NCBI RefSeq assembly: GCF_002968285.2
Contig: NZ_CP134400.1
Coordinates: 3,844,001-3,908,000 of the forward strand
Source of the DNA: Mycobacterium sp. ITM-2016-00318
GTDB taxonomy: Bacteria > Actinomycetota > Actinomycetes > Mycobacteriales > Mycobacteriaceae
Length of the DNA: 64,000 nt
Direction: 5' to 3'
Part shown: one piece after another, positions 39,214-47,960 of the stretch
How positions within the stretch are numbered: the stretch's first letter is position 1
How the letters are laid out: every line of letters starts with the position of its first letter
Notes under the pieces: model-generated
Told to the model about the DNA's origin: nothing
Database searches by the model: none
What the model saw: only the letters and a program-made list of their open reading frames with translations
Made by a program: the position numbers and the translations under genes

Positions 39214-40364
39214 AGACTCGCGCGGCCATCCTGCACGACATGGGTCAGCAGTGGTCGGTCGAGGAGTTCGAGCTTGATCCGCCGAAGGCCGGTGAGGTGC
39301 TCGTCGAGATGGCCGCCGCCGGGCTGTGCCACTCCGACGAGCACATCCGCAACGGCGACATGTCTGTGCCCAATGAGGTGATGGAGTCCTACGGACTTCC
39401 GGGCATGTTCCCGATGATCGGCGGCCACGAAGGCGCAGGCGTGGTGCTCGACGTGGGTGAGGGCGTCACCGAGTTCGGGCCGGGCGATCACGTGGTGACG
39501 TCCTTCGTCGCGGTGTGCGGCACGTGTCGGTGGTGCAGCTCGGGTATGGAGTACATCTGCGACATGGGTGCGCAGGTGATGATCCCCGGAATGCCGACCG
39601 ACGGCACCTTCCGCCATCACACCGCCGACGGCCGCAACCTCGGCCACTTGTCGAAGGTCGGCGCATTCTCGAAACACACTGTGGTGTCCACGGACTCGAT
39701 CGTCAAGATCGACTCGCATCTGCCGTTGTTGCCGATGGCCCTGTTGTCGTGCGGGATTCCGACCGGCTACGGCTCCGCGGAGAACAGGGCGAAGGTCAAG
39801 ACGGGCGACACGGTCGTCGTCATCGGCGTCGGCGGCATCGGTACCGGCGCGCTGCAAGGTGCGCGCATCAACGGCGCCGCGCAGATCATCGCCGTCGACC
39901 CGGTCGAGTTCAAGCAGAAGTCAGCCCTGGGATTCGGTGCCACACACAGTGTTTCGAATACCGAAGAAGCCGCCGAGCTGGTCCGCGACCTGACGCACGG
40001 TGTGATGGCCGACAGCGTCGTGGTGTCACCGTCGTTGATCACCGGAGACGACGTGCAGGCCGCCCTGAGCCTGACACGCAAGGGTGGGACCTGTGTGCTG
40101 ACCGGCATGACGGCCACCACGACGAACTCCATCGCGATCAACCTGCAGGAGTTCATCCTGTGGAACAAGAGCCTGGTGGGTACGGTGCTCGGCTCGTGCA
40201 ATCCGCGGGTCGACGTCGCGAGATTCGCCAAGCTCTACGAGGCGGGTCTATTGCAGCTCGACGAGATGATCACCCGGCGCTACCGGCTCGACGACATCAA
40301 CGAGGGTTACCGCGATCAGCTCAACGGCGAGATCATCCGCGGCGTCATCGATTTCGGGCTGTGA
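39210..40364 (+). CDS. NDMA-dependent (mycofactocin-type) alcohol dehydrogenase
   Basis: A 384-residue zinc alcohol dehydrogenase. The catalytic zinc ligand is in GLCHSDEHI (about 38-46) and the conserved His in GGHEGAGVV. The structural zinc loop is reduced around CGTCRWCSSGMEYIC. The nucleotide site is VIGVGGIGTGALQGA. The overall pattern GLPGMFPMIGGHEGAG, and the long Gly/Met region QVMIPGMPTDGTF, fit the NDMA-dependent ADH group. Those enzymes hold NAD tightly and pass electrons to mycofactocin. Its 3' end overlaps a convergent gene by 20 bases. Confidence 0.9.
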   Translation: MKTRAAILHDMGQQWSVEEFELDPPKAGEVLVEMAAAGLCHSDEHIRNGDMSVPNEVMESYGLPGMFPMIGGHEGAGVVLDVGEGVTEFGPGDHVVTSFVAVCGTCRWCSSGMEYICDMGAQVMIPGMPTDGTFRHHTADGRNLGHLSKVGAFSKHTVVSTDSIVKIDSHLPLLPMALLSCGIPTGYGSAENRAKVKTGDTVVVIGVGGIGTGALQGARINGAAQIIAVDPVEFKQKSALGFGATHSVSNTEEAAELVRDLTHGVMADSVVVSPSLITGDDVQAALSLTRKGGTCVLTGMTATTTNSIAINLQEFILWNKSLVGTVLGSCNPRVDVARFAKLYEAGLLQLDEMITRRYRLDDINEGYRDQLNGEIIRGVIDFGL

Positions 40365-41901
40365 TCTCGTTCCGAGTCAGACGAGCCATGCCGCGAAGCA
40401 TCCACGGCGCCCGCCTGGCCACCACCTCGACGGCACAGTCGGACCGTCGCATTGCCGTCCGCGGGCCGGGGGTGGGCGTTGACGCAAGTTCCGCCTCGGG
40501 CGATCCGGTGTGTGCACCCGCCCGATCGACCGCCAGGAGCTCCCACGTTCCGGGCACGCCACGCAAATCGACTATGCCGCGATCCTTGAAACCCGTACCC
40601 GATCCGACAACCAGATCCCGAACCGTGCTCGACACGAGGATTTCGCCTGGGCCGGCCTGGCCGAGAATCCGCGCGGCGATGTGCACGGCTATCCCCCCGA
40701 TGTCGGCCTCCAGCAATTCGCATTCACCCGTGTGGATGCCTTGGCGGATCTCGATTCCCAGCTTCTCGGCGTCATCGCGCAGTGCCTCGGCGCAGCGGAT
40801 AGCCTGCGTCGGGCCGTCGAACGTGACGAGGTGGCCGTCCCCGGTGCTCTTCACCACCGCGCCGCCGAATCGTTCGACGAGATCGGCCGTGATTTCGCCG
40901 AGACGCACCAGGACGGCCCGCCAGCGCTCATCGCCTGAATCCGCGGCGCGTTGCGTCGACTCAACCATGTCGGTGAACAAGACAGTGCGCAGGGCGCGAT
41001 GCGACTGCGATGGTGCCGCATGGCTACCCGTGAGGAACTCCTCGATCCGGTTCAGAATCGCATCGGGGTCGGTGAACCAGGGCGCGTGGTCGGTGCCGTC
41101 CACCTCGAGCATCTGCGCGCCGGGAATGTGGTCGGCCAGGTATCGACCACCCGCCTTCAGCGGAATGCCGACGTCGTTACGGGCATGGATCACGAGCGTG
41201 GGCATGCTGATTGTCGGCAGGATCGACCGGACGTCGATCCGGAACATCGCTTCGAGTGTCGCGCGCGCCATCCCGGGGCTCGCACTCATGCGCTCCAACA
41301 TGCCCAGCTGACGGGTTGACCGGACTGACGGAATCAGTAGCTTGAGCGCGGCGCCGCTGCCCCACTCCGAGCGGACGGACTCGGCAAGCTTCTGCAGGCG
41401 CGCGATCTGCTCGATTGAGGGCGTGTATTGCTCACCCAGCTCGGACAGGAAGCGGGCCCGAAGCTCGCCCGGGTCGCGGCGGACTTCGTCCCAGCCGGCC
41501 GCTCCCACATAGGCGAACGTGCTGGCCAGGATCAATGCGCGCGTCCGATGCGGTCGGGTAGCGGCAAAGACGATCGCGGCCGGTCCGCCCTCGCTGAGCG
41601 CGAGGATCGCGGCACTGGAAAACCCGGCGGCGTCCATGACGGCCTCGATCTCGGCCGCCCGATCATCGAGGTTACGGACTTGCGGGACCGGGTCCGACAG
41701 CCCGACACCGGCCTTGTCGAAGAGCGCAATGCGACAGAAGGTGCGGAGCTGATCGAAGAACGCCTTGAACTCGGGTTGGGTCCAGAACAGCTCGACGTGG
41801 CTGGCGAACGGCCCGGCGACGACCAACTCGACAGGCCCGTCGCCCACCACCTGGTACGCCAGACTGAGATCGCCGCAGGATGCGTAAGACGTCTCCGCCA
41901 C
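40345..41901 (-). CDS. Alpha/beta-hydrolase fused to a class III adenylate/guanylate cyclase
   Basis: A 518-residue protein with an N-terminal alpha/beta-hydrolase domain (about 1-290). Its nucleophile region is LALSEGGPAA, with a catalytic His in GTDHAPW. The class III cyclase domain follows (about 310-470) with metal-binding Asp in LFTDMVEST and STGDGHLVTF, and HTGECE and GIAVHIAAR. The same architecture occurs in LipJ (Rv1900c) of M. tuberculosis. It probably makes cyclic nucleotide in response to a ligand bound by the hydrolase domain. It ends overlapping the ADH gene, in the opposite direction. Confidence 0.9.
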   Translation of the reverse strand: MAETSYASCGDLSLAYQVVGDGPVELVVAGPFASHVELFWTQPEFKAFFDQLRTFCRIALFDKAGVGLSDPVPQVRNLDDRAAEIEAVMDAAGFSSAAILALSEGGPAAIVFAATRPHRTRALILASTFAYVGAAGWDEVRRDPGELRARFLSELGEQYTPSIEQIARLQKLAESVRSEWGSGAALKLLIPSVRSTRQLGMLERMSASPGMARATLEAMFRIDVRSILPTISMPTLVIHARNDVGIPLKAGGRYLADHIPGAQMLEVDGTDHAPWFTDPDAILNRIEEFLTGSHAAPSQSHRALRTVLFTDMVESTQRAADSGDERWRAVLVRLGEITADLVERFGGAVVKSTGDGHLVTFDGPTQAIRCAEALRDDAEKLGIEIRQGIHTGECELLEADIGGIAVHIAARILGQAGPGEILVSSTVRDLVVGSGTGFKDRGIVDLRGVPGTWELLAVDRAGAHTGSPEAELASTPTPGPRTAMRRSDCAVEVVARRAPWMLRGMARLTRNEITARNR

Positions 41902-41970
41902 CGCCCGAGCGTACCGACGCCCGGCAGCACGGCGCCCAGATCGACGAAATGGCGCGATCTACCCGCACTT

Positions 41971-41998
41971 TTTCGCCCAAGTGTCGGTTTGGGCGAAA
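41971..41998. terminator. Hairpin terminator
   Basis: TTTCGCCCAA and TTGGGCGAAA are exact 10-base reverse complements around 8 bases. The hairpin follows the acyl-CoA ligase operon on the minus strand and precedes the cyclase gene. Confidence 0.75.
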
Positions 41999-42003
41999 GA
42001 GAA

Positions 42004-43539
42004 TCACAGTATGCGGGATTCGCGGCCCTGCCAGTAGCGGTCGCGGATACGCCGCTTGTAGAGCTTTCCGTTCGGGTCCCTCGGCAGTTCGGCATCGAAT
42101 TCGACGGTGCGGGGGCATTTGTAGTTGGCGAGGTTCGCACGGCAGTACTCGATGAGTTCGGCCTCCAGATCGGGTCCGGTGGCCACCCCGTCGACCGGTT
42201 GCACGACGGCCTTGACCTCCTCGCCGAATTCGTCGTTCGGTACCCCGAACACCGCCGCGTCGACAAGCTTCGGATGCATGACGAGAAGGTTCTCGGCCTC
42301 CTGCGGATAGATGTTGACACCGCCCGAGACGATCATGAACGTGGAGCGGTCGGTGAGGTACAGGTAGCCGTCCTTGTCGACGTAACCCATGTCTCCCAGC
42401 GAGCGCCAGCCGCGGTCGTTGGACACCGATGCCGTCTTCGCGGGGTCCTTGAAGTACTCGAACGCCGGGCCGCCCTCGAAGTACAACTCGCCGGGCTCCC
42501 CTGCAGGCAGTTCGGCGCCGTCCTCGCCGACGACGTGCACCGGGCTGAAGGGCTTGCCGACGGAACCCGGATGCGCGAGCCACTCGTCGGGGCCGATGAT
42601 CGTGCCCGCGAATCCCTCCGTGCCTCCGTAATATTCGTGGATGATAGGGCCGAACCAGTCCATCATTCGACGTTTGACGTCGACCGGGCACGGCGCCGCC
42701 GCGTGGATGACGCACCGCAGGCTCGACACGTCATACTTCTCGCGCACGGCCGCGGGCAGCTTGAGCATTCGCACGAACATGGTCGGCACGAACTGCGCGT
42801 GCGTGACGCGATGCTCTGCGATCATCCGCAACACGGTTTCGGCGTCGAACTTCGCCATCATGACCGAGGCGGCCCCGACCCGGTGCACGGCCATCGTGTA
42901 GTTGATTCCCGCGGCGTGGTAGAGCGGAGCAGGCGAGAGGTACACGCTCTCAGGTGTCATGTCGTACCGCTGGCCGAGCGAGTACTCCAGCACCTTCTGT
43001 GCCCACGAACCCTGACCGTCCTCGGGTAACGGTCGCCGAACAGCCTTGGGTCGCCCGGTGGTTCCCGACGAGTAGAGCATCTCCGATCCGTCCGAGATCT
43101 CGGGTGCAGCGCCGGTCTCGGCCAGGACGTTCTCGTACCGCCGCCACCCCGCTAGTGCTCCGCCGACGACGATGTGGACCTCGACACCGCCGTTGACTTC
43201 GGCGATCCGGCTCCCGAGTTCTGCCATCGACGCGTCGATGAATACGGCCTTGGCGTCGGAGTCGTCGACAACGTAGGCCACGTCGTGCGGCGTGAAGTGG
43301 GTGTTCACCGCGCTGTAGTACAGGCCGGAAAGTTGGCAGCCCCAGGTGATCTCGAAGAACTCGGGGCGATTCGGTAGCACCAGGGCGACGCCGTCACCAC
43401 GTCGCAACCCCGCCGAGTGCAGCAGGGCCGCGACGCGCTGACTCCGTCCGTACAACTCGCCGTAGGTGATCGTCGGGCCGTCGGCGACGATCAGGGCGGG
43501 TGCGCCCGGATTTCCGTCCGCGTGGTCTGCGACGTTCAC
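42004..43539 (-). CDS. AMP-forming acyl-CoA synthetase
   Basis: A 511-residue ANL ligase. The phosphate-binding loop is LYSSGTTGRPKAVRRP, the A5 motif is YYGGTEGFAGT, and the hinge is RGWRSLGDMGYVDKDG. The C-terminal Lys is in PRDPNGKLYKRRI. Extra residues after the P-loop (EDGQGSWAQKVLEYSLG) mark the subgroup of mycobacterial ligases active on bulky or steroid-related acids, from memory of that subgroup. The GTG start directly abuts the TAG of the crotonase gene. It is the last gene of a seven-gene operon. Confidence 0.88.
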   Translation of the reverse strand: MNVADHADGNPGAPALIVADGPTITYGELYGRSQRVAALLHSAGLRRGDGVALVLPNRPEFFEITWGCQLSGLYYSAVNTHFTPHDVAYVVDDSDAKAVFIDASMAELGSRIAEVNGGVEVHIVVGGALAGWRRYENVLAETGAAPEISDGSEMLYSSGTTGRPKAVRRPLPEDGQGSWAQKVLEYSLGQRYDMTPESVYLSPAPLYHAAGINYTMAVHRVGAASVMMAKFDAETVLRMIAEHRVTHAQFVPTMFVRMLKLPAAVREKYDVSSLRCVIHAAAPCPVDVKRRMMDWFGPIIHEYYGGTEGFAGTIIGPDEWLAHPGSVGKPFSPVHVVGEDGAELPAGEPGELYFEGGPAFEYFKDPAKTASVSNDRGWRSLGDMGYVDKDGYLYLTDRSTFMIVSGGVNIYPQEAENLLVMHPKLVDAAVFGVPNDEFGEEVKAVVQPVDGVATGPDLEAELIEYCRANLANYKCPRTVEFDAELPRDPNGKLYKRRIRDRYWQGRESRIL

Positions 43540-44409
43540 CTACGTGGCAGAACCATTCTCGGATGCGGACGCGGCCGCTTGGCGCTTGGCCATCTCGGAC
43601 GGCAGCACCTTGTCCTTGAACACCCGCTGGATCAGTTCCTGCACGTCTTTGCTGATCGATGCTAGCGCAACGAGGTCGTTGGAGCTCTGCCAGTGCACCC
43701 GCATGCCCATCAGCTCCCACGCCCGCTTGAGATTGGCCTTGGTGAGCATCAGCGTCGTCAACGGGGCTTGCGCAATGTGACGGGCGATCGCGTCGACGCG
43801 CGCGTCGAGATCCTCGCGCTTGACCACCTCGTTGACGAGGCCCACTTCGAGGGCCTTCTTGGCGTCGATCACCTCGGCGGTGAAGAGATAGTAGGCGGCG
43901 CGGCGCCAGTTCATGAACACCCATGGCTCGATGGAACATTCGCCCGACGGCATACCGAAGCCCTGCAGTGGTGGGTAGGAGAAGTACGCATCATCAGAAG
44001 CGATCACGATGTCGGTGGTCAGCCCCATATGTGTGCCGCCGCCCACGCAGTAGCCGTGCACCTGCGCGATGGTCGGTTTGGAGAACTCCCACAGGTTCAG
44101 CGTCGGCTTGACGAACAAATCCGACTGCGCCTTCCATGGGTGCCCGGTGACCATGGCGTTCTCCACGAACGCCGGGTAGTCGGTCGCGTTGTCGCCGATG
44201 GCATGTCCCGAGCAGAACCCCTTGCCGTTGGCCTTGAGAACCAGCACCTTGATGTCGTAATCCCGATCCGCGTCCAGCAGCGCCGCGTCGACCTCCTCGG
44301 CGAGCTTCTGGTCTTGCGCGTTTGCCTTCTCAGGCCAGTTCAACGTGATCTTCGCGATAGGCCCATCCTTCTGGTAGATGATTCTTTCGCGGGTCTCGTT
44401 GAGATCCAT
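43540..44409 (-). CDS. Enoyl-CoA hydratase/isomerase (crotonase) family protein
   Basis: A 289-residue crotonase. The N-terminal AKITLNWPEKANAQ, the first oxyanion-hole segment GKGFCSGHAIGDN, and the second, GYCVGGGTHMGL, are in place. The catalytic region reads GFGMPSGECSIEPWVFMNW. A paralogue with the same long spacing lies at 51434 on the other strand. GGAGGA precedes the ATG. It may hydrate, isomerise or cleave the ring of a CoA ester made by the adjacent ligase. Confidence 0.88.
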   Translation of the reverse strand: MDLNETRERIIYQKDGPIAKITLNWPEKANAQDQKLAEEVDAALLDADRDYDIKVLVLKANGKGFCSGHAIGDNATDYPAFVENAMVTGHPWKAQSDLFVKPTLNLWEFSKPTIAQVHGYCVGGGTHMGLTTDIVIASDDAYFSYPPLQGFGMPSGECSIEPWVFMNWRRAAYYLFTAEVIDAKKALEVGLVNEVVKREDLDARVDAIARHIAQAPLTTLMLTKANLKRAWELMGMRVHWQSSNDLVALASISKDVQELIQRVFKDKVLPSEMAKRQAAASASENGSAT

Positions 44410-44425
44410 CCGTCGTCCTCCTTGG

Positions 44426-44668
44426 TTATGACGTGATGACGCCGATTTCGGCGCCGATGTCGTAGGTGGTCCCGACCGTGCCCGTCCACTGCACGGTGCC
44501 CGACGCGCCGGCTTCGATTTCCTGTTCCACCTTCTCCGTGGCGATCGTGTAGATCGGGGTGCCCTCCTGCACATGCTCGCCCGCTTGGACCAGGAATTCG
44601 GTCAGTTCGGCCTCCGAGACGGCGACAGAAACCCGCGGAATGCGGATGATGAAGTCAGCCACCGGCAT
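44426..44668 (-). CDS. Free-standing lipoyl (biotinyl-lipoyl) domain protein
   Basis: An 80-residue protein that is nothing but a lipoyl domain. The lipoylated Lys is K46 in IATEKVEQEI, and the hairpin around it fits the E2 swinging-arm fold. The start is the ATG giving MPVADFII, overlapping the E1 beta stop by 14 bases; a GTG two codons on is possible. It has no peripheral-subunit-binding or acyltransferase domain, unlike normal E2 proteins. It must carry the acyl or reducing group for the E1 pair next to it. Confidence 0.82.
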   Translation of the reverse strand: MPVADFIIRIPRVSVAVSEAELTEFLVQAGEHVQEGTPIYTIATEKVEQEIEAGASGTVQWTGTVGTTYDIGAEIGVITS

Positions 44669-45653
44669 CCGCCCTGTCGAACGCACGCTGTGTGGCGTCG
44701 ACGATGCGCGCCGCCGACGGATAGATCTGGGCTTCCAGGGCTGCCGCGGCCGGAGTCGGTATGAACCTCGCCGCCACACGTTCGATCGGAGCGGCGAGAT
44801 CACCGAAGCATTCGGCCTGCAGGACGGCAACGATCTCGGCGCCGGGCCCCGCGAATTGGACGGCGTCGTGCACGACCACCGCGCGCCCGGTGCGTCGCAC
44901 CGACTCGACCATGGTGTCCACGTCGAGCGGCACAAGCGTGCGCAGGTCGATGACTTCCGCGCTGATGCCCTGTTCCTCCAGTGTCTTCGCGGCGGCGAGC
45001 GACTCCAGCACACTGCGGCCGTAGCTGATCAGCGTGACGTCCGAGCCGGGGCGCTTGACGTCGGCCTGGCCGAGCGGGATCCGGAAGCCGGGATCGGTTG
45101 GCACCAAACCCTTCTGGGCTTGCAGCCGGATCGTCTCGACGAACAGGCACGGATCCTCGTCGAAGATCGCCGACGCCAACAGGCCCTTACCGTCGCGGGG
45201 GGTGGACGGCACGATCACCTTCATTCCCGGGATGTGCATGAACCAGGCTTCCAGCGTCTGCGAGTGCGTCGCACCTGTCGCCAGACCGCCGTAGACCTGG
45301 GTGCGCACGGTAATGGGCGCGGTCGTGCGGCCCGCGGTCATGAATCGCAGCTTGGCGGCGTTGTTGATCAGCTGGTCGGCGGCGATACCGATGAAGTCCA
45401 TGATCATGATCTCGGCTACCGGCAGCATCCCGTCGATCGCGGCGCCGATCGCAGCGCCGACGATGGCCGCTTCGGAGATCGGAGTGTCCAGCACGCGGTC
45501 GTGGCCGTACTTCGTCGACAGCCCGGCGGTGGGGCCGGAAGCGCCGGGATCGGCGATGTCCTCGCCGAGCAGAAAGACCCGGTCGTCGGCGGCCATCGCC
45601 TGATCGAGCGCGAGGTTGAGCGCTTCGCGCATCGACATTTCTTTCTCGTCCAT
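44655..45653 (-). CDS. E1 beta subunit of a 2-oxo acid (or acetoin-type) dehydrogenase
   Basis: A 332-residue transketolase-like beta subunit. Supporting segments are FLLGEDIADPG, RVLDTPISEAAIVGAAIGAA, IMDFIGIAADQLINNAAK and LISYGRSVLESL. With the alpha subunit it forms the thiamine diphosphate enzyme that decarboxylates or cleaves a 2-oxo or diketone substrate. It overlaps the lipoyl protein downstream and follows the alpha gene by eight bases. No E2 core or E3 gene is nearby. Confidence 0.9.
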   Translation of the reverse strand: MDEKEMSMREALNLALDQAMAADDRVFLLGEDIADPGASGPTAGLSTKYGHDRVLDTPISEAAIVGAAIGAAIDGMLPVAEIMIMDFIGIAADQLINNAAKLRFMTAGRTTAPITVRTQVYGGLATGATHSQTLEAWFMHIPGMKVIVPSTPRDGKGLLASAIFDEDPCLFVETIRLQAQKGLVPTDPGFRIPLGQADVKRPGSDVTLISYGRSVLESLAAAKTLEEQGISAEVIDLRTLVPLDVDTMVESVRRTGRAVVVHDAVQFAGPGAEIVAVLQAECFGDLAAPIERVAARFIPTPAAAALEAQIYPSAARIVDATQRAFDRADAGG

Positions 45654-45661
45654 GGCCTTCC

Positions 45662-46642
45662 TCAGACGGGGAACTTGATCGGGGTGGCGTACACGTCCTT
45701 TTCGAGCTCGTCGAGGTTCGGCGGCGGCGCGGCGAGGACCTTACGCAACGCCTCCTCGACCGCGGTCAATGCACCCTCGTCGATGCCATTGAGCTCGTCA
45801 TCGGAGGCCACGCCGCCGTCGATGAGGCTGCGGCGGAACGCGGGCACCGGATCGGCGGCCATCGCCGCCTCCAGCTGCTCTTTCGGGATATACGGCATCC
45901 GATCGCCGAAGTAGTGACCGCGAAAACGGAACGTCACACATTCGATGAAGGTCGGCCCAGCGCCGCTGCGCGCCTTGCCAATCGCCTCGGCGAGCGCGTC
46001 GACGACCGCCAGCGGATCGTTGCCGTCGACGCGGACGCCGGGCATTCCGTAGCCGGCCGCCCGGTCGGCGACCTGCTCGAGTTTCATGGTGTCGGCGGTG
46101 GGGGTCATCTCGGCGTACAGATTGTTCTGGCAGAGAAAGACGATCGGAAGGTCCCACAGCGCGGCCATGTTCGCCGCCTCGTGAAACGATCCGGTGTTAG
46201 TCGCGCCGTCGCCGAAGCTGACCACCGTGACCCGGTCCAACCCCTTGCGCTTGGCGGACATCGCGAGCCCGACGCCGACCGGCGGGCCCGCGCCGACGAT
46301 GCCCGTCGACAGCATCACGCCCTTGTCCGGTTTGGCGATGTGCATGGTGCCGCCCTTGCCGCGGCTGGCGCCCACGGTGCGGCCCATCATCTCGCCGTAG
46401 ATCTCCTCCAGCGGAACGCCTTTGCCGATCAGATCGTGTAGTCCGCGATAGGTGGTCACCAGCTGGTCGTCATCGCGCAGGGTCACACCCATCGCCGCGG
46501 CGATGGCCTCCTGCCCCCGCGACGGCCAGTACACACACATGAACTCCCCGGTGCCGATGCCCTTCGACAGCCGGTCGTCGGCGGCCTTCATCAAGACCAT
46601 CAACTCATAGATGCGTTTCTTGGTCGCGGGCGACGGGGTCAT
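45662..46642 (-). CDS. E1 alpha subunit of a 2-oxo acid (or acetoin-type) dehydrogenase
   Basis: A 326-residue thiamine diphosphate-binding alpha subunit. The ThDP motif is GDGATNTGSFHEAANMA through LPIVFLCQNN, and the start of the fold is GQEAIAAAMGVTLRDDDQLV. HGGS-type loops read GASRGKGGTMHIA. The start overlaps the EthD-like stop by ATGA. Compact alpha/beta E1 pairs of this length resemble acetoin:DCPIP oxidoreductase and branched-chain enzymes; the exact substrate is unknown. Confidence 0.9.
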   Translation of the reverse strand: MTPSPATKKRIYELMVLMKAADDRLSKGIGTGEFMCVYWPSRGQEAIAAAMGVTLRDDDQLVTTYRGLHDLIGKGVPLEEIYGEMMGRTVGASRGKGGTMHIAKPDKGVMLSTGIVGAGPPVGVGLAMSAKRKGLDRVTVVSFGDGATNTGSFHEAANMAALWDLPIVFLCQNNLYAEMTPTADTMKLEQVADRAAGYGMPGVRVDGNDPLAVVDALAEAIGKARSGAGPTFIECVTFRFRGHYFGDRMPYIPKEQLEAAMAADPVPAFRRSLIDGGVASDDELNGIDEGALTAVEEALRKVLAAPPPNLDELEKDVYATPIKFPV

Positions 46643-46959
46643 TTCGGGTATGACCCGATCTCGCGGTAGACCTTCGGAACCGGAGGCGTCTCCATGTTGA
46701 GCAGTTCCAACGACGACATCTTGCCGCTCCTGCCGAGCTCGCCGAGGCGATCGACGACCGCGTCGAGGTCGTCGCACTCGAGTTCGTAGATGGCGATGAA
46801 CGGTCCCTCGCCGTTGGTCGGTGCGAACCGGCGAGCGGAGATGATGCCGTCGACCGAACAGATCTCAGCGAGGTGAGTGTCGTTGTACCACTTGTGATAG
46901 TCGTCCTCGCGGTCCGGTGACACCGGCCTGGTTTCCAGGTAGATGATTCCTCTGGCCAT
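46639..46959 (-). CDS. EthD/dimeric alpha-beta-barrel family small protein
   Basis: A 106-residue protein starting MARGIIYLETRPVSP. The segment YHKWYNDTHLAEICSVDG is the hallmark of EthD-like ferredoxin-fold proteins (Y-x-x-W-Y-x-x-x-H). These dimeric barrels act as monooxygenase partners, isomerases or scaffolds. It is coupled by ATGA to the E1 alpha gene and lies ten bases after the SDR. A role in handling a reactive intermediate between SDR and E1 is possible. Confidence 0.75.
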   Translation of the reverse strand: MARGIIYLETRPVSPDREDDYHKWYNDTHLAEICSVDGIISARRFAPTNGEGPFIAIYELECDDLDAVVDRLGELGRSGKMSSLELLNMETPPVPKVYREIGSYPK

Positions 46960-46969
46960 GTCCGCCCCC

Positions 46970-47836
46970 CTAAACGCCTGCCCACGGCTTGATCTTGAGG
47001 AAGCCTCCGGCGTCAACGCGCAACTGTTGTCCGGTCACGTAGCGCGCCGCGTCGCTGGCGAGAAACAAAACCGCCTCACTGATGTCTTCGGGCTCGACGT
47101 ACGGAATCGGGAAGCCCTGGATCACCGGGAAGACGACTTCCGCGTCCTCGCGGGTCGGGTTCTGCAGGTCGGGCCGGAACGCGCGATACATCGGCGGACT
47201 GTGCAGCATGTCGGTGTTCACGTTGGTCGGATGAATGGCATTGACTCGGATCTGCTCGCGGCCGAGCGCATTCGCGAGATCGTTGACGTAGTGTGCGACA
47301 ACCTGTTTGGCGAACGCGTAGCCCGCCCCACCGGGACCACCGTCCATTCCCGCGGTGTTGACCGCGGTGGCCATGAACGCGGCGACCGAACCGGTCGCGA
47401 TGATGGACGCGCCCGCGGTCAGATGCTTCATGCTGGCGTGCACCAGGTTCATGACCCCGACGAGGTCGACATCCACGGCGTCGACGAACGCCTGCGGCGG
47501 CAGTCCGGCGGTCAGCGGGCAGATGCCCGCGTTGGCGACGACGATGTCGAGCTTTCCGAAGTCGGTGACGCCGCGGTCGATCGCGGCAGAAAGCGCCACG
47601 CGGTCGCGGACGTCGGCGATCTCGGCGTGAACCCGCCTGCCTTCCTTCTCCACCAACCGCACGGTCTCGTCGAGGTCCTCCGGCCTCGCGAGCGGATACT
47701 CGTTCGTCTCGATGTCCTCGCAGATGTCGACGGCGATGATGTCGGCACCTTCAGCGGCGAGCAGCTGCGCATGCGATCGGCCCTGACCCCTGGCGGCTCC
47801 GCTGATCAGCGCCACCTTGCCGTCGACTCTGCCCAT
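46970..47836 (-). CDS. Mycofactocin-coupled SDR family oxidoreductase
   Basis: A 288-residue SDR that fits the mycofactocin-associated branch. The cofactor motif SGAARGQGRSHAQLLAAEGA is followed by DIIAVDICEDI and a long insertion before VRLVEKEGRR. NNAG reads ANAG and the catalytic motif is YAFAKQ. The end has YVEPEDISEAVLFLASD and ARYVTGQQLRVDAGG. Members of this branch hold NAD without exchange and use mycofactocin as electron carrier. It heads the minus-strand operon with an AGGAGG site. The mycofactocin genes themselves are not in the window. Confidence 0.88.
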   Translation of the reverse strand: MGRVDGKVALISGAARGQGRSHAQLLAAEGADIIAVDICEDIETNEYPLARPEDLDETVRLVEKEGRRVHAEIADVRDRVALSAAIDRGVTDFGKLDIVVANAGICPLTAGLPPQAFVDAVDVDLVGVMNLVHASMKHLTAGASIIATGSVAAFMATAVNTAGMDGGPGGAGYAFAKQVVAHYVNDLANALGREQIRVNAIHPTNVNTDMLHSPPMYRAFRPDLQNPTREDAEVVFPVIQGFPIPYVEPEDISEAVLFLASDAARYVTGQQLRVDAGGFLKIKPWAGV

Positions 47837-47904
47837 CGCCGCCCTCCTTCTCGACCGGCACCGCACGCGAGCCCGCCGGATCCCTCGAGTCACTTAACGG
47901 AAAT

Positions 47905-47931
47905 CGCTATACTACCTAAAATTATAAAGAT
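47905..47931. promoter_or_regulatory. AT-rich element in a divergent promoter region
   Basis: The sequence CGCTATACTACCTAAAATTA followed by TAAAGAT includes TATAAAGAT, as in the palindrome at 21852. It lies between the divergent mycofactocin SDR operon and the acyl-CoA dehydrogenase operon and could control both. Confidence 0.55.
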
Positions 47932-47960
47932 GCCAATCGGCCCGATCTGGACAGGACAGC

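Noticed and set aside
31267..41998. The three hairpins as copies of one REP-like repeat family
   Set aside because: Loops and flanks differ and each lies at an operon end. Shared CGCCCAA or GCGCG bases fit strong terminators better.
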